The position numbers and the translations under genes are program-made. The notes under the pieces were generated by a model. It was not told where the DNA came from and searched no databases. It saw only the letters and a list, made by a program, of their open reading frames with translations. Shown here in pieces: positions 50,630 through 59,893 of a DNA stretch of 64,000 bases. The stretch is taken from positions 310,001-374,000 of the forward strand of contig NZ_JAIWYX010000002.1 in the NCBI RefSeq assembly GCF_020251205.1, read 5' to 3'. Every line of letters starts with the position of its first letter. The first letter of the stretch is position 1. Origin of the DNA: Arthrobacter sp. M4. GTDB taxonomy: Bacteria; Actinomycetota; Actinomycetes; Actinomycetales; Micrococcaceae.

Positions 50630-50995
50630 TGGAGATGGGGGGAATTGAACCCCCGTCCGATGTCGTGTTGTCAGGGCTTCTCCGGGCGCAGTTTGCGTCG
50701 GATTTTCTCGGCCCCAGCCATCAAGCAAACAAGTGGCTGATCCGGGCCCAGTCATCTAAGTGTCCCGTTTGCCCCGATGACAAAGACAAACAGCAGTGGC
50801 TATCTAGTCGACGCCAGGATCCGGAGCGATAGCGACCCCGGGCTGACGGACTGAACTACTGCTTAGGCAGCGAGTTCGAAGTCAGTGCGCTTAGATTCGG
50901 CACTTATTGGTTTGCAGAAAGCGTTAGCGAGATAATTCTGCATCCTCGGCCCGCTTCACCTGTCGCGACTAACATCGTCGAAACCGATCATCCCC
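50630..50995 (-). ncRNA. ssrA: transfer-messenger RNA (tmRNA)
   Basis: 366 nt. The 5' end GGGGATGATCGGTTTCGACG and 3' end CGGGGGTTCAATTCCCCCCA, then TCTCCA, form the tRNA-like domain (acceptor GGGGATG with CATCTCC). The 3' CCA is not encoded. The resume codon is GCC (50899-50901) after the AATAAGT context, and the tag frame (50863-50901) reads AESKRTDFELAA then TAA. It rescues stalled ribosomes and tags the truncated protein for proteolysis. smpB, its protein partner, lies immediately upstream on the same strand. Confidence 0.96.
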
Positions 50996-51135
50996 GTATT
51001 TTGTTGCCAACCCGGCAGCCGCGAAGTCTCGCTTCTACCTCTGCCGGACTATCCATTGTAACGCATCCCGGTCCAGGTTCATTCCACTTAGGGCAATGCC
51101 CAAGCCGCCCCCGGCTCCCCCGTGCCGAGACCTGC

Positions 51136-51606
51136 CTAGCGACGGTTACGTTCGCGCAACTCCCGCAGCGCTTCGCGCTTGTCCTGCTGCTCGCGCAGTG
51201 TCTGCCGCTTGTCGTAGTCCTTCTTGCCTCGTGCGAGGGCGATCTCCACTTTGGCCCTGCCGTCGAGAAAGTAGAGCTGCAACGGCACCACGGTGAAACC
51301 CGACTCGCGGATTTTTCCGGAGATCTTGTCCAGTTCCTCACGGTGTAGCAGGAGCTTACGACGGCGGCGAGCAGCATGGTTGGTCCAGCTCCCCTGGTTG
51401 TACTCGGGGATGTGGATGCCCTCCATCCACAGCTCGTCGTTGTAGAAGGTGCAGAATCCGTCCACCATGGACGCATGTCCCTCGCGAAGGGACTTGACCT
51501 CGGTTCCCATGAGGGCGATGCCAGCTTCATAGGTATCCAGGACGTGGTAGTCGTGCCGGGCCTTGCGGTTGGTGGCCACTACCTTTCGGCCACTTTCTCT
51601 GGGCAC
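51136..51606 (-). CDS. smpB: SsrA-binding protein SmpB
   Basis: 156-residue basic protein that carries tmRNA into stalled ribosomes. The family blocks [39 protein letters not shown] and [10 protein letters not shown] are present, with a charged C-terminal tail. It lies 141 bp upstream of ssrA and downstream of the M23 hydrolase gene. Length is normal. Confidence 0.97.
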   Translation of the reverse strand: MPRESGRKVVATNRKARHDYHVLDTYEAGIALMGTEVKSLREGHASMVDGFCTFYNDELWMEGIHIPEYNQGSWTNHAARRRRKLLLHREELDKISGKIRESGFTVVPLQLYFLDGRAKVEIALARGKKDYDKRQTLREQQDKREALRELRERNRR

Positions 51607-51696
51607 GGTAGAACTCCTTGTTAGTTGAAGATTCCCACTATTCTACGCTTTTCCGCAGGGTTCCCCGTATCTGTTGGACACCGAGGCCGCAGCGGT

Positions 51697-53055
51697 CTAG
51701 AGGAGCGTCATGGGGTCGACGGCTGCTCCGTTCAGCCAAGTTTCAAAGTGCGAGTGGCAGCCGGTGGAGTTGCCGGTGGACCCCGAGTAGGCAATCAACT
51801 GTCCTTGGCTGACGCGTTGTCCAGCCGAGACGACAACACTGCTGTTGTGGTAGTAGACCGTGGTCAGCGAGTTGCCCTGGACCACGCCGTGGGAGATCAT
51901 CACCGTGTTACCACCGCCCAGGTTGGTCCACCCAGCCACGGTGACTGTACCCGACGCCGCTGCGTACACCGGTGTGCCACAGGCTGCCCCGAAGTCGATG
52001 CCGGTGTGCATGTATCCGCCGGTGCCGTAGAAATCGATGGTTCCAGGCGGCGTCGCACGCCAACCAAATCCGGATGTGATGGGAATGTCACTGGAGAACG
52101 GGTGGCGGAGGCCAAAGGCCGACGGCGACCCGATCTGGGGTACGAAGTTCTGCTGTCCCGCCAGTTCAGCCAAGCGCCGCTGCTCTGCTTCCCATGCTTC
52201 ACGCAGCTTGCGGTCGCGTTCAACGATCTGAGCGGCCACTTCGTCCTGCATGGACTTGACCTTGTTGAGCTGGGTCTGGATGCCTGGCTTAGCCGCCTGG
52301 AGCTCGCTGTTGAGCCGCGTAGTGTCGGCAATGAGCTTGTCGACTTCTTCCTTCTTCTTCTGCGCTTCGTCCCTGGCAGCCTTTTCCCGTGCGAGGGCCG
52401 CGTCCGCTTTGGCCTTGAGGTCCTTGATCTCAGCTTCGACGGCGGCCAACCTCGCCTGGGAATTGACGTTGCTGGCATTCTGCTGCGTCAGCTTTTCCAT
52501 GGCTGCGTTCTGGGTGCGCAGTGCCTGGTCAGCCAGGTCCATGCTTTCAGTCAGGCTGCCGCTGCCGTTGATTCCCAGCAGCAAAGTCAGGTTCGAAGGA
52601 ACGCCCCCGGATTTGTACGCCTGGGTGGCAATCTGCCCGATTAGTTTCTTGGTATCTGCGATCTTCTGCTTGTCGGCCTCGAGTTGCTGGGTGATCTTGG
52701 CCTTGTTCTGCTGGGCGAGATCCACGCGGGCCGCCAGTGCCTCAACTTCCTTGACAGCGCTGGCTACTCGACCCTGGGCTTCAAGTAGGGCCTGCTGTGC
52801 GCCCGGCAGCATTCCTTGGTAGATGACCAGGTCCCCTGCGGCCTTGGCAATCCTTGCATCCACGAACTCCAGGGATTGCTGGACGCGGGCCGCTTCTGCT
52901 TCGAGGGCCGCCCGTTTATCGTCGAGCTCGTCGGCGTGCACCGCGGGCGCAGGCCCCAAAACGGCGGCGAGTACAAGGACCAGCGCACCGCCGATCAGCC
53001 TGGTGCGGTGCGCTGCACGCCGTGTCCGGCGTGCTGCGGGGGTGGTCGTGCCCAT
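51697..53055 (-). CDS. coiled-coil M23 peptidase (EnvC-like), FtsEX neighbour
   Basis: 452 residues. Signal peptide 1-42 (cut after PAPAVHA), then long coiled coils (about 43-330, Ala/Glu/Lys-rich), then an M23/LytM domain (about 350-452). Zinc ligands HTGIDFG and the CHSHFETW loop are present, so the peptidase is probably active. ATG 53055 gives a clean signal peptide; the open frame upstream runs toward ftsX without family features. It follows ftsX by 50 bp. In other bacteria FtsX activates coiled-coil hydrolases of this design to split the septal wall, so that is the likely role here. Confidence 0.9.
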   Translation of the reverse strand: MGTTTPAARRTRRAAHRTRLIGGALVLVLAAVLGPAPAVHADELDDKRAALEAEAARVQQSLEFVDARIAKAAGDLVIYQGMLPGAQQALLEAQGRVASAVKEVEALAARVDLAQQNKAKITQQLEADKQKIADTKKLIGQIATQAYKSGGVPSNLTLLLGINGSGSLTESMDLADQALRTQNAAMEKLTQQNASNVNSQARLAAVEAEIKDLKAKADAALAREKAARDEAQKKKEEVDKLIADTTRLNSELQAAKPGIQTQLNKVKSMQDEVAAQIVERDRKLREAWEAEQRRLAELAGQQNFVPQIGSPSAFGLRHPFSSDIPITSGFGWRATPPGTIDFYGTGGYMHTGIDFGAACGTPVYAAASGTVTVAGWTNLGGGNTVMISHGVVQGNSLTTVYYHNSSVVVSAGQRVSQGQLIAYSGSTGNSTGCHSHFETWLNGAAVDPMTLL

Positions 53056-53105
53056 GGCCGTTCCTGCTCCCTGGTTGGTGGATATTCGCTTGCTGTCGTG
53101 CACGT

Positions 53106-54020
53106 CTATACCTTGAGGTATCGCCGGAGGGTCAGCAACGACGACATCCCAGCCAAGCCGCCGCCCAGGGCTATGAGCAACGGAGCAATGATAAGGGCTT
53201 GAGCGCCTGAGATAAAAGGGGTATCGGGTATCTGCCGCGAGAGCGTCTCCCCGAGCCAAAAATGGGCAACCAACCAGAGCGTCACCGACGCCAGCAAAGC
53301 GCCAGCCACGGCGGCGATTACTCCCTCCATAATGAACGGCAATTGGATAACCATCTTGGACGCGCCGACCAAGCGCATAATGCCGGTTTCCCGCCGTCGG
53401 CTAAAGGCCGAAAGCCGGATAGTGGTCGCGATGAGCAGCACCGCGCAGACAATCATGACGGCGGCAATACCCACCGCGGCCAAGGAAGCAGTGTTCATCC
53501 AGGAGAACAACCGCTCCAGCAGTTTTCGCTGGTCCGTCACTGACTCCACGCCGGGTTGCGACGAAAAGGTTTCGCTAATGATCTGGTATTTTTCCGGGTC
53601 CTTCATGCTGAGCCGGAACGACGCGGGCAACTGGTCCGGCGTCACCGAATCAACGATGGGCGAGTTGGAGAACTGTTCCTTGAAGTGGCCGTAGGCTTCT
53701 TCCTTCGATTCGAACTGGAAATCGTTGATGTACTGCTTCACGGCCGGGGAAGCCAGGAGCTTTTCCAGGTTGTTCTTCTGCTCGGGGGTGACCGAACCGG
53801 CCGCGCAGCCAGGTGCTGTGGAGGTTTCGTTACACAGGAAGATGGCCACCTGGACTTTGTCGTACCAGTACCCCTTCATCTGGTTTATCTGCATCTGGAG
53901 CAGCCCGGCGGCGCCCACGAAAGTGAGCGAGACGAACGTCACCAGGATGACGGACACAACCATCGACAAGTTCCTGCGAAGGCCACTGCCAATTTCTCCG
54001 AGGATGAATGCCAGCCTCAT
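53106..54020 (-). CDS. ftsX: cell-division ABC transporter permease FtsX
   Basis: 304 residues. An N-terminal transmembrane helix is followed by an extracellular loop (about 45-170) with two cysteines ([16 protein letters not shown]), then three helices. The [20 protein letters not shown] and [15 protein letters not shown] blocks are typical of FtsX/MacB-like permeases. The loop would dock with the M23 hydrolase encoded next. It overlaps ftsE by 4 bp. Confidence 0.95.
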   Translation of the reverse strand: MRLAFILGEIGSGLRRNLSMVVSVILVTFVSLTFVGAAGLLQMQINQMKGYWYDKVQVAIFLCNETSTAPGCAAGSVTPEQKNNLEKLLASPAVKQYINDFQFESKEEAYGHFKEQFSNSPIVDSVTPDQLPASFRLSMKDPEKYQIISETFSSQPGVESVTDQRKLLERLFSWMNTASLAAVGIAAVMIVCAVLLIATTIRLSAFSRRRETGIMRLVGASKMVIQLPFIMEGVIAAVAGALLASVTLWLVAHFWLGETLSRQIPDTPFISGAQALIIAPLLIALGGGLAGMSSLLTLRRYLKV

Positions 54021-54820
54021 CGTTGACCTCCCTCGCGCGGGTTTTCATTTCGCGGCTCAGTCAACTTCGATTCGGCGCGCCTGATCTCGGCCCCGCTGGC
54101 GTCCTTGAGCCGGCGAGACTGCCCCACCACAGGGATCATCGACGTGTAAAGCGCCTGGGCCTCGTCGCGAATGACCACGCCATTCTTCAGCTCCACCACC
54201 CGCTTGCGCATCTCATTAACGATGTCGTCGTCATGCGTGGCCATCACTACCGTGGTGCCGTTCTGGTTGATCTTGTCGAGGACGCCCATGATGCCCATCG
54301 AAGTGATCGGGTCCAGGTTACCGGTAGGTTCATCGGCAAGCAGGATGCCGGGTCGATTCACCACAGCCCGCGCGATAGCCACCCGCTGCTGCTCCCCACC
54401 GGACAGTTCATGCGGCATCCTGCGTTCTTTTCCCTCGAGTCCCACAGTCTTTAGGATTTCGGGCACCGTCTCGCGGATAACGCTTCGGCTCTTGCCGATG
54501 ACCTGCATGGCAAACGCAACGTTAGCGAATACGTTCTTCTGCGGCAGCAGCCGGAAGTCCTGGAAAACGACGCCGATCCCCCGCCGGAGCCTTGGAACTC
54601 GCCAACTGGAGATCTTCGCGACGTTTTGCCCGGCGACATAGACGGTGCCTGAGGTGGCACGATCCTCCCTCAGGACAAGGCGCAGGAAGGTCGACTTGCC
54701 GGAGCCCGAGGCACCAACGAGGAAGGTGAACTCACCGCGCTCGATCTCCAGGCTGACCGAGTCCAGTGCGGGTCGGGCATTCTGGTCGTAGACCTTGGTG
54801 ACGTTTTCAAATCGGATCAT
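54017..54820 (-). CDS. ftsE: cell-division ATP-binding protein FtsE
   Basis: 267 residues. Walker [15 protein letters not shown], signature [19 protein letters not shown], Walker [14 protein letters not shown] and the switch His in VMATHDDDI. The core is about 229 residues; a charged tail of about 35 residues beyond it is seen in actinobacteria. Powers FtsX conformational change at the division site. ftsE, ftsX and the hydrolase form one transcription unit. Confidence 0.96.
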   Translation of the reverse strand: MIRFENVTKVYDQNARPALDSVSLEIERGEFTFLVGASGSGKSTFLRLVLREDRATSGTVYVAGQNVAKISSWRVPRLRRGIGVVFQDFRLLPQKNVFANVAFAMQVIGKSRSVIRETVPEILKTVGLEGKERRMPHELSGGEQQRVAIARAVVNRPGILLADEPTGNLDPITSMGIMGVLDKINQNGTTVVMATHDDDIVNEMRKRVVELKNGVVIRDEAQALYTSMIPVVGQSRRLKDASGAEIRRAESKLTEPRNENPREGGQR

Positions 54821-55205
54821 GACTCTTCAGAACCCCACCGGACCCGCCATGAAGGCCCTGTCCAGCAGCCGGAGCACGGGGCTTTCTTTGGGGGAAGTAG
54901 GGCGCCGGCTCCTCGACTATATGCAGGAGTCCGGGTAAGGCCGCGGGACATACGAGGGCGTGTCGCCAATCGGTTCCGGAAACACTGAAGCGGCTACCCT
55001 GCCAAAGCCCGACGGCGGCAGGCAGCAGAGCGTCGAGGATGACTGGCGCCCGGCGCCAGTCCGCCCAGAAACCCCTACGACGGTCGCCACCGTAGCGCTG
55101 CCGACAACCGTCGGGCGGTCAGCCGCCATCGGTCATCCCTGTTCAGGCGGGCAGCGACAGTCGGCCCCCTACCGGCAGGGAAGCATCAGGCCGGTGAGAC
55201 TTCGG
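54821..55205. other. prfB-ftsE intergenic region (no gene)
   Basis: This 385 bp holds the ftsE promoter. A minus-strand frame (54917-55129) is open but has no protein-like character or ribosome-binding site. The only strong structure is the perfect inverted repeat GACTGGCGC (55041-55049) / GCGCCAGTC (55053-55061) with a 3-nt loop. It could end prfB transcription from 145 nt away but has no U-run. Confidence 0.55.
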
Positions 55206-56321
55206 CTAGTCCGCTGAGTTCCGGTTGCCGGTGCGCCAGCGGATGCCCGCGTCGATGAAATCGTCGATGTCGCCGTCGAGCACCGCGGCGGTGTTCCCCA
55301 CTTCGTGTTCGGTGCGAAGGTCCTTGACCATCTGGTACGGATTGAGCACGTAGGAACGCATCTGGTCTCCCCAGGACGCCTTCACGTCTCCAGCAAGAGC
55401 TTTCTTCTCCGCGTCTTCCTGTTCCTTCTTGAGCAGGAGCAGTCGCGACTGCAGCACGCGCATGGCCGCCGCTCGGTTCTGCAGCTGGGACTTCTCGTTC
55501 TGCATGGAAACCACGATGCCCGTGGGCAGGTGGGTAAGCCGCACAGCCGAGTCAGTGGTGTTGACGGACTGGCCGCCGGGACCGGAGGAGCGGAAGACGT
55601 CAACGCGAATTTCGTTGTCCGGGATCTCTATGGAGTCGGTCTGCTCGATCAAGGGGATCACCTCGACTGCCGCGAAGGATGTCTGCCTGCGGCCTTGATT
55701 GTCGAATGGGCTGATTCTGACGAGGCGGTGTGTGCCCGCTTCAACGCTCAGGGTCCCGAAGGCGAATGGTGCGTTGACTTCGAACGTCGCGGATTTCAGT
55801 CCGGCTTCTTCGGCATAGGACGTGTCCATGACCTTGGTGGGGAAGCCGTGGCGTTCTGCCCAGCGTAGGTACATGCGGAGGAGCATTTCAGCAAAGTCCG
55901 CGGCATCGACGCCGCCTGCCCCAGCGCGGATGGTAACGACGGCCTCGCGCTCGTCGTACTCACCCGACAGCAGCGTCACAACTTCCAGATCTGCGAGCGC
56001 ATTTCGGATAGAGTCCAGTTCCTTGGCTGCCTCGCCCAGGGAGTCCTCATCTCCTTCGTCCTTGGCCAGTTCCACGAGCACTTCCAAGTCATCAATGCGC
56101 GCAGACAGCTTGGTGAGTCGCTCAAGTTCAGACTGCCGGTGGGACAATCGGGAGGTGACCTTCTGCGCACTCGCAGGATCGTCCCAGAGGTCCGGAGCAC
56201 CCGCCTGCTCGCTCAATTCGGCAATCTCAGCCCTTAATGCGTCAACGTCGGAGACGTCCTCAATGGAGCGGTAGGTGGCGCGGAGAGCGCGGATCTCTGC
56301 GGGAAAATCAATCTCAGCCAT
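55206..56321 (-). CDS. prfB: peptide chain release factor 2 (RF2)
   Basis: 371 residues. Reads UGA and UAA. The catalytic [20 protein letters not shown] contains GGQ, and [13 protein letters not shown] holds the recognition region (RF2-type SPF, distinct from RF1 PxT). The frame is continuous from the ATG with no internal stop near codon 25, so the programmed +1 frameshift of E. coli prfB is absent here, consistent with other actinobacteria. Lies between the Tad operon and ftsE on the minus strand. Confidence 0.96.
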   Translation of the reverse strand: MAEIDFPAEIRALRATYRSIEDVSDVDALRAEIAELSEQAGAPDLWDDPASAQKVTSRLSHRQSELERLTKLSARIDDLEVLVELAKDEGDEDSLGEAAKELDSIRNALADLEVVTLLSGEYDEREAVVTIRAGAGGVDAADFAEMLLRMYLRWAERHGFPTKVMDTSYAEEAGLKSATFEVNAPFAFGTLSVEAGTHRLVRISPFDNQGRRQTSFAAVEVIPLIEQTDSIEIPDNEIRVDVFRSSGPGGQSVNTTDSAVRLTHLPTGIVVSMQNEKSQLQNRAAAMRVLQSRLLLLKKEQEDAEKKALAGDVKASWGDQMRSYVLNPYQMVKDLRTEHEVGNTAAVLDGDIDDFIDAGIRWRTGNRNSAD

Positions 56322-56395
56322 GGTTGTTCAAGCCTACGCCATTGGCTGGTATGCGGAGTGGCCGCATAGGAAGAGGCACTCCACCTGATCTGCCT

Positions 56396-56908
56396 TCAGC
56401 GGGTCAACCTGGACCGTGCCGTCGAAGCAGCTTCAATAGGCACTCCTTCCGGAACCAGGAAATTTACTATCGGGGGACGGACCACAGCAGTGAGAACCAC
56501 CTCAGCCGAGGCTGAGTCTGAGCTTCCGGTTTCGGGTGCCACGGCCAGGCCATCGAACTCTTGAAAGGCTCCGGTCCGCTCCAAGAACGCATACGTGCTG
56601 CCTCGAACCCTGTCCGAGCTCAGGACAGCAGCCGGTGCACCCCCGGCACCGGTCACCTGACCCAACGTGTAACTGTCGGCAGCCGCTACCGCCGCGCTGT
56701 CCGCAGCGGATAGGAGCTTCTTGTGCTCTATGTAGACGGCAGAAACCGCAATCACCACCGTGGCAAGCAACAGTCCCAGCAGCAGGTAGCCCAAGACCAT
56801 CACCATGATCTGGCCTTCTTCTCCGTGCCCGTGCGGCCTGAATTGGTGGGGGTGTGCTTGGCAGAACGCCCGTGACGGGATGTTCCGGGCCACTTGGGCT
56901 CGTGTCAT
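56396..56908 (-). CDS. TadG-like pilus assembly protein
   Basis: 170 residues. After a basic leader (1-32), EEGQIMVMVLGYLLLGLLLA is the Flp/TadG-type N-terminal hydrophobic segment with a conserved Glu-Gly before it, then EHKKLLSAADSAAVAAADSY, typical of the TadE/TadG pseudopilin-like family. The rest is extracellular. Short for TadG (no VWA domain). Last gene of the Tad operon, overlapping the second tadE-like gene by 4 bp. Confidence 0.82.
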   Translation of the reverse strand: MTRAQVARNIPSRAFCQAHPHQFRPHGHGEEGQIMVMVLGYLLLGLLLATVVIAVSAVYIEHKKLLSAADSAAVAAADSYTLGQVTGAGGAPAAVLSSDRVRGSTYAFLERTGAFQEFDGLAVAPETGSSDSASAEVVLTAVVRPPIVNFLVPEGVPIEAASTARSRLTR

Positions 56909-57369
56909 CGGAACCTCCCCACAATTTGGGTTGCAGACGCCGTCACCCGGCTGGCATCGATTCGTAGTTCCTCAGGGAAAGGCGTAAACGGCAGAGGGAC
57001 GCGCAGCCTGACCGTCACGGTGACAGCAGCGCCCGGGGACATGCAGCTTTGGCGGTCACAACTGACAGCCACGGAAGCAAGCTCCGCTGAATGTCCGTGG
57101 TCAGCCAAGGCGATCATGGCTGCGTTCCCTGCCGCCTCGGACGCGGCCGCCTCCTCTCCGTACGTAACGTAGACTTTGGCCGCCTGGTCGGCCGCTCCGG
57201 CCACAGCGTAGGCACCGGACTGGATGGCGCCGACGGACAAAACGAAATACACGACGGGCACCATCAGCAGCAGCGAGAGAAACACGAACTCTACAACGGC
57301 ACTTCCGCCCTCGTGTGAATCTTGCTTCGATCCCAGCAACATCAAAGGGTCATTCCTGGACTGCAGCAT
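56905..57369 (-). CDS. TadE-like pilus protein, second copy
   Basis: 154 residues: HEGGSAVVEFVFLSLLLMVP is the TadE signature (Gly-Ser before a hydrophobic stretch with Glu), and AVAGAADQAAKVYVTYGEE fits the family. ATG 57369 has GGAGG 9 nt upstream and overlaps the preceding gene by 20 bp; an ATG at 57342 is an alternative without overlap. A pair of cysteines (CDRQSC) may form a disulfide. Confidence 0.82.
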   Translation of the reverse strand: MLQSRNDPLMLLGSKQDSHEGGSAVVEFVFLSLLLMVPVVYFVLSVGAIQSGAYAVAGAADQAAKVYVTYGEEAAASEAAGNAAMIALADHGHSAELASVAVSCDRQSCMSPGAAVTVTVRLRVPLPFTPFPEELRIDASRVTASATQIVGRFR

Positions 57370-57742
57370 GGCCCCGAACCTCCAGCATTGCGGCCGGGCC
57401 AATCAAACCAACAATCGGGAAAGGCGCCCTGACTGTGACCTCCAGCGTGCGGAGCCCTTGGAACGTCACATGTGCCGTGGTGACGTCCCTTGCGTAATCC
57501 TCATTCAAGGTTGTCCCAATCAGTGACTTGGCCCGGTCCCGTGCATCGTCGGCCGTCCTGTCAGCCAAGGTTCCGTAGCGTGCTCCGGACGAAGCTGCGT
57601 CTATGAGCGTATTCCGAACATGTTGAACCAGCGTGAGTTGCACAATGGCAAGGAAGAACGCCGTAAGCAACGCACCCACCAGCACAAAGTCGACCACAGC
57701 TGAGCCGCGCTCTCCTCCCGGCTGTCGCGAACCCGATTCCAT
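57350..57742 (-). CDS. TadE-like pilus protein, first copy
   Basis: 130 residues. ERGSAVVDFVLVGALLTAFF is the TadE hydrophobic signature with Asp in place of the usual Glu, followed by RNTLIDAASSGARYGTLADR, typical of this family. No lipobox. Probably a minor pilin-like component processed by a prepilin peptidase that is not in this window. The start codon is 3 bp after the stop of the small pilin-like gene. Confidence 0.84.
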   Translation of the reverse strand: MESGSRQPGGERGSAVVDFVLVGALLTAFFLAIVQLTLVQHVRNTLIDAASSGARYGTLADRTADDARDRAKSLIGTTLNEDYARDVTTAHVTFQGLRTLEVTVRAPFPIVGLIGPAAMLEVRGHAAVQE

Positions 57743-57745
57743 GGC

Positions 57746-57949
57746 CTATTTGCTGACCTTGTCCATGGCCTGATTGAAGAGTCCTTCGAGTGCAGGTGTC
57801 GCAAGGGCTAGCAATGCCGCCACGAGAACGGCAGACATAAGCGTGATCATGACCCAACCCGGGACATCGCCCCGTTCGCGATGCTCCTGTCCTGCCCGCC
57901 CCCTATCAAGGGCGAGCGCCAGGAACGCGCATATGCTGTCGGCCGGCAT
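57746..57949 (-). CDS. Flp-pilin-like small protein
   Basis: 67 residues. ERGDVPGWVMITLMSAVLVA is a pilin-like hydrophobic segment preceded by Arg-Gly-Asp, and the short C-terminal tail ends FNQAMDKVSK. In Tad systems this position holds the Flp pilin that forms the fibre; here the identity is inferred from size, hydrophobic pattern and location between tadC and tadE. The start is uncertain: ATG 57949 leaves a typical leader, while upstream sequence becomes AT-richer and looks non-coding. Confidence 0.65.
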   Translation of the reverse strand: MPADSICAFLALALDRGRAGQEHRERGDVPGWVMITLMSAVLVAALLALATPALEGLFNQAMDKVSK

Positions 57950-58103
57950 GAAGCCACGCGTGTTGGCAGAATCCACATTGTCAGGGAATAGGCGATTGTG
58001 ACTTTGGAATGGCTGGCTGCGCAATTGTCCCCCAATGGCGTTTGTTGTGAATATGGATGGTTGCAAGTCGTTCTTGCGCGGGTAATGCATCTTCTTTGGC
58101 TGT

Positions 58104-59045
58104 TTACAGCCCAATTTGGAGCGCGGCGACCCCTGGAAAGGCGGCAAAAATGATGCTTAGTGGCAATACGCCAAACACCAGCGGAATCATCATCGCGATT
58201 TCTTTGCGGCCTGCGGACTCCATAAGCTCGCGTTTGGCGACGTCCCTGACGTCCTGGGCCTGTGCCCTCAAGACATCGGCCAGCGGGGTACCCCGTTCGA
58301 CGGCAACGACGATTCCATCAACGAAGCGCGCAAGTGGTGCCACGTCTGTTCGACCCGCAAAACCTTGGAGTGCTTCCACCAAAGGTTTGCCTGCCCGCCT
58401 GTCCGCCAGCACTTGGGCGAATTCCTTCGCAAGCTCGCCCCGCGCTGTGCGGCAAACCCGCTCCAAGGCGCCTGCCGCACTCTCACCAGCGCCGACGGCA
58501 AGGGCCATGAGTTCGGCGAGGCTTGGAAATTCCGCCAACATCCGGGCTTCTCGTTTCCGGATCTTCTGACTCAGCACGTAGTCCCGCAGAAGGAAGCCTC
58601 CTACAGCGCTTCCGAAAATTGCCACCACGGCGAGAACCGGACTGAGTCTCCCGCCCAAAGCGCTGGCGATCACTAATACAACTGCCACAACGAATCCCGC
58701 TGCCGCCCAAAACAGCTGTTCCGCCCGGAAGTCAAGGGGTGAATGCGCAGACCCTGCACGGGAAAGGCGTCTGGCGAGTGCGGCGTTTCCAAGGTTCATC
58801 CTCGATATCGACCGCACGACGTCGTGGATGACTGGTCGGAGGATCCTTTCCAGCGGACCGAACGGTGTAACGTTCAGGGCTACTGTCGCCAACAAGCGGG
58901 ATTGAACGTTCTGCGTCCTGAGCTGGGGCTCGATTCTCTCCACGAAGCGAATGGCCCGCATGGCCGGGAGGCGAACCAGGGAAAGCCACAGTCCTGCCCC
59001 GAGAACCACGCCGCATAGGACAGTGACTGCAGTGGCCCCCCTCAT
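58104..59045 (-). CDS. type II secretion system F-domain protein, TadC-like
   Basis: 313 residues with the T2SSF domain (LAEFPSLAELMALAVGAGES, LARFVDGIVVAVERGTPLAD) and four predicted membrane segments, the last ending VLPLSIIFAAFPGVAALQIGL. Forms the inner-membrane platform with TadB. Overlaps tadB by 4 bp (ATGA). In the Tad operon order cpaF-tadB-tadC. Confidence 0.9.
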   Translation of the reverse strand: MRGATAVTVLCGVVLGAGLWLSLVRLPAMRAIRFVERIEPQLRTQNVQSRLLATVALNVTPFGPLERILRPVIHDVVRSISRMNLGNAALARRLSRAGSAHSPLDFRAEQLFWAAAGFVVAVVLVIASALGGRLSPVLAVVAIFGSAVGGFLLRDYVLSQKIRKREARMLAEFPSLAELMALAVGAGESAAGALERVCRTARGELAKEFAQVLADRRAGKPLVEALQGFAGRTDVAPLARFVDGIVVAVERGTPLADVLRAQAQDVRDVAKRELMESAGRKEIAMMIPLVFGVLPLSIIFAAFPGVAALQIGL

Positions 59046-59893
59046 CTCAGCACCCTCTCGTCATCCGGAAGGGCTCCAATCCTGAGCATCGCCGCATAAC
59101 AAACAACCGAAATCAACAGTCCTGCGAGCAGAACGGCAACTCCCGCAGGAGTGTTGTAGGCCTGGATTGCCTCAGCGCGTGTGGCCAACAGGACCAAGAC
59201 AATCCAGGGTGCGGCCACCGCCAGACGGGCTGCATTGACGGTCCAGGACTGGCGCGCCTCGAGTTCGCTGCGTGTCCGGGCTCCCTCCCTGAGAAACTCG
59301 GCCAGGGTTCCAAGTAGCCGACCGAGATCAGAGCCGCCTACTTCACGCGTCAGCCTAAGGGCCTCCACGATGCGGTCGGCCACCGGATCCGACAGCCTGT
59401 CTTTGAGGGTTGTGAGTGCAGCGTCAAAGCGCCCGCCGGCCCGATAGTCGGCACCAAAGTCGCGGAAGAAATATCGGAGTTCCTCGGGCCCGCTGTCACC
59501 CAATTGGATCAGGGCCTCAGGCAGCGACAAGCCTGCCCTGATGGCCGATCGCAAGTGATCCACAACACCGGGCCACAGTTGCCGCAGAACCGTGCTCCGC
59601 CGTCGCGCCCGCCACCGAACGATTGCCACGGGAAGCCCAGCACCAAAAACCCCAAAGCAGGCGGAGACTGGAAGCGAAGCAGTAAAGGCAAAAGCGGCCA
59701 ATGCAATGAATACGCCAAGGCCTGCACAGGAAGCCACCAGCCCCTGCGCGGAGACCTTCTCTACACCTGCAGCACGCAGCATGTCGTCAAGCCGCCGTTT
59801 CCTGACTTTCACTTTGGCGGGAGGACGTTCCCAGGCAGACCACCAGAGCAGCAGGAGACCCAGGCCGAGGACCGCGCCGCATACGAGCGCCAT
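59042..59893 (-). CDS. type II secretion system F-domain protein, TadB-like
   Basis: 283 residues. N-terminal membrane helices (to about 80), then T2SSF domain (QLWPGVVDHLRSAIRAGLSL, FRDFGADYRAGGRFDAAL, EVGGSDLGRLLGTLAEFL) and a C-terminal helix. The start overlaps the cpaF stop (TGATG). Partner of TadC; together they replace one T2SS GspF protein. Confidence 0.9.
   Translation of the reverse strand: MALVCGAVLGLGLLLLWWSAWERPPAKVKVRKRRLDDMLRAAGVEKVSAQGLVASCAGLGVFIALAAFAFTASLPVSACFGVFGAGLPVAIVRWRARRRSTVLRQLWPGVVDHLRSAIRAGLSLPEALIQLGDSGPEELRYFFRDFGADYRAGGRFDAALTTLKDRLSDPVADRIVEALRLTREVGGSDLGRLLGTLAEFLREGARTRSELEARQSWTVNAARLAVAAPWIVLVLLATRAEAIQAYNTPAGVAVLLAGLLISVVCYAAMLRIGALPDDERVLR

Noticed and set aside
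54917..55129. Minus-strand frame between prfB and ftsE
   Set aside because: No ribosome-binding site, composition typical of antisense frames, and it spans the hairpin at 55041-55061.
55206..56321. Programmed frameshift in prfB
   Set aside because: The reading frame is continuous from the ATG, with no in-frame UGA near codon 25.
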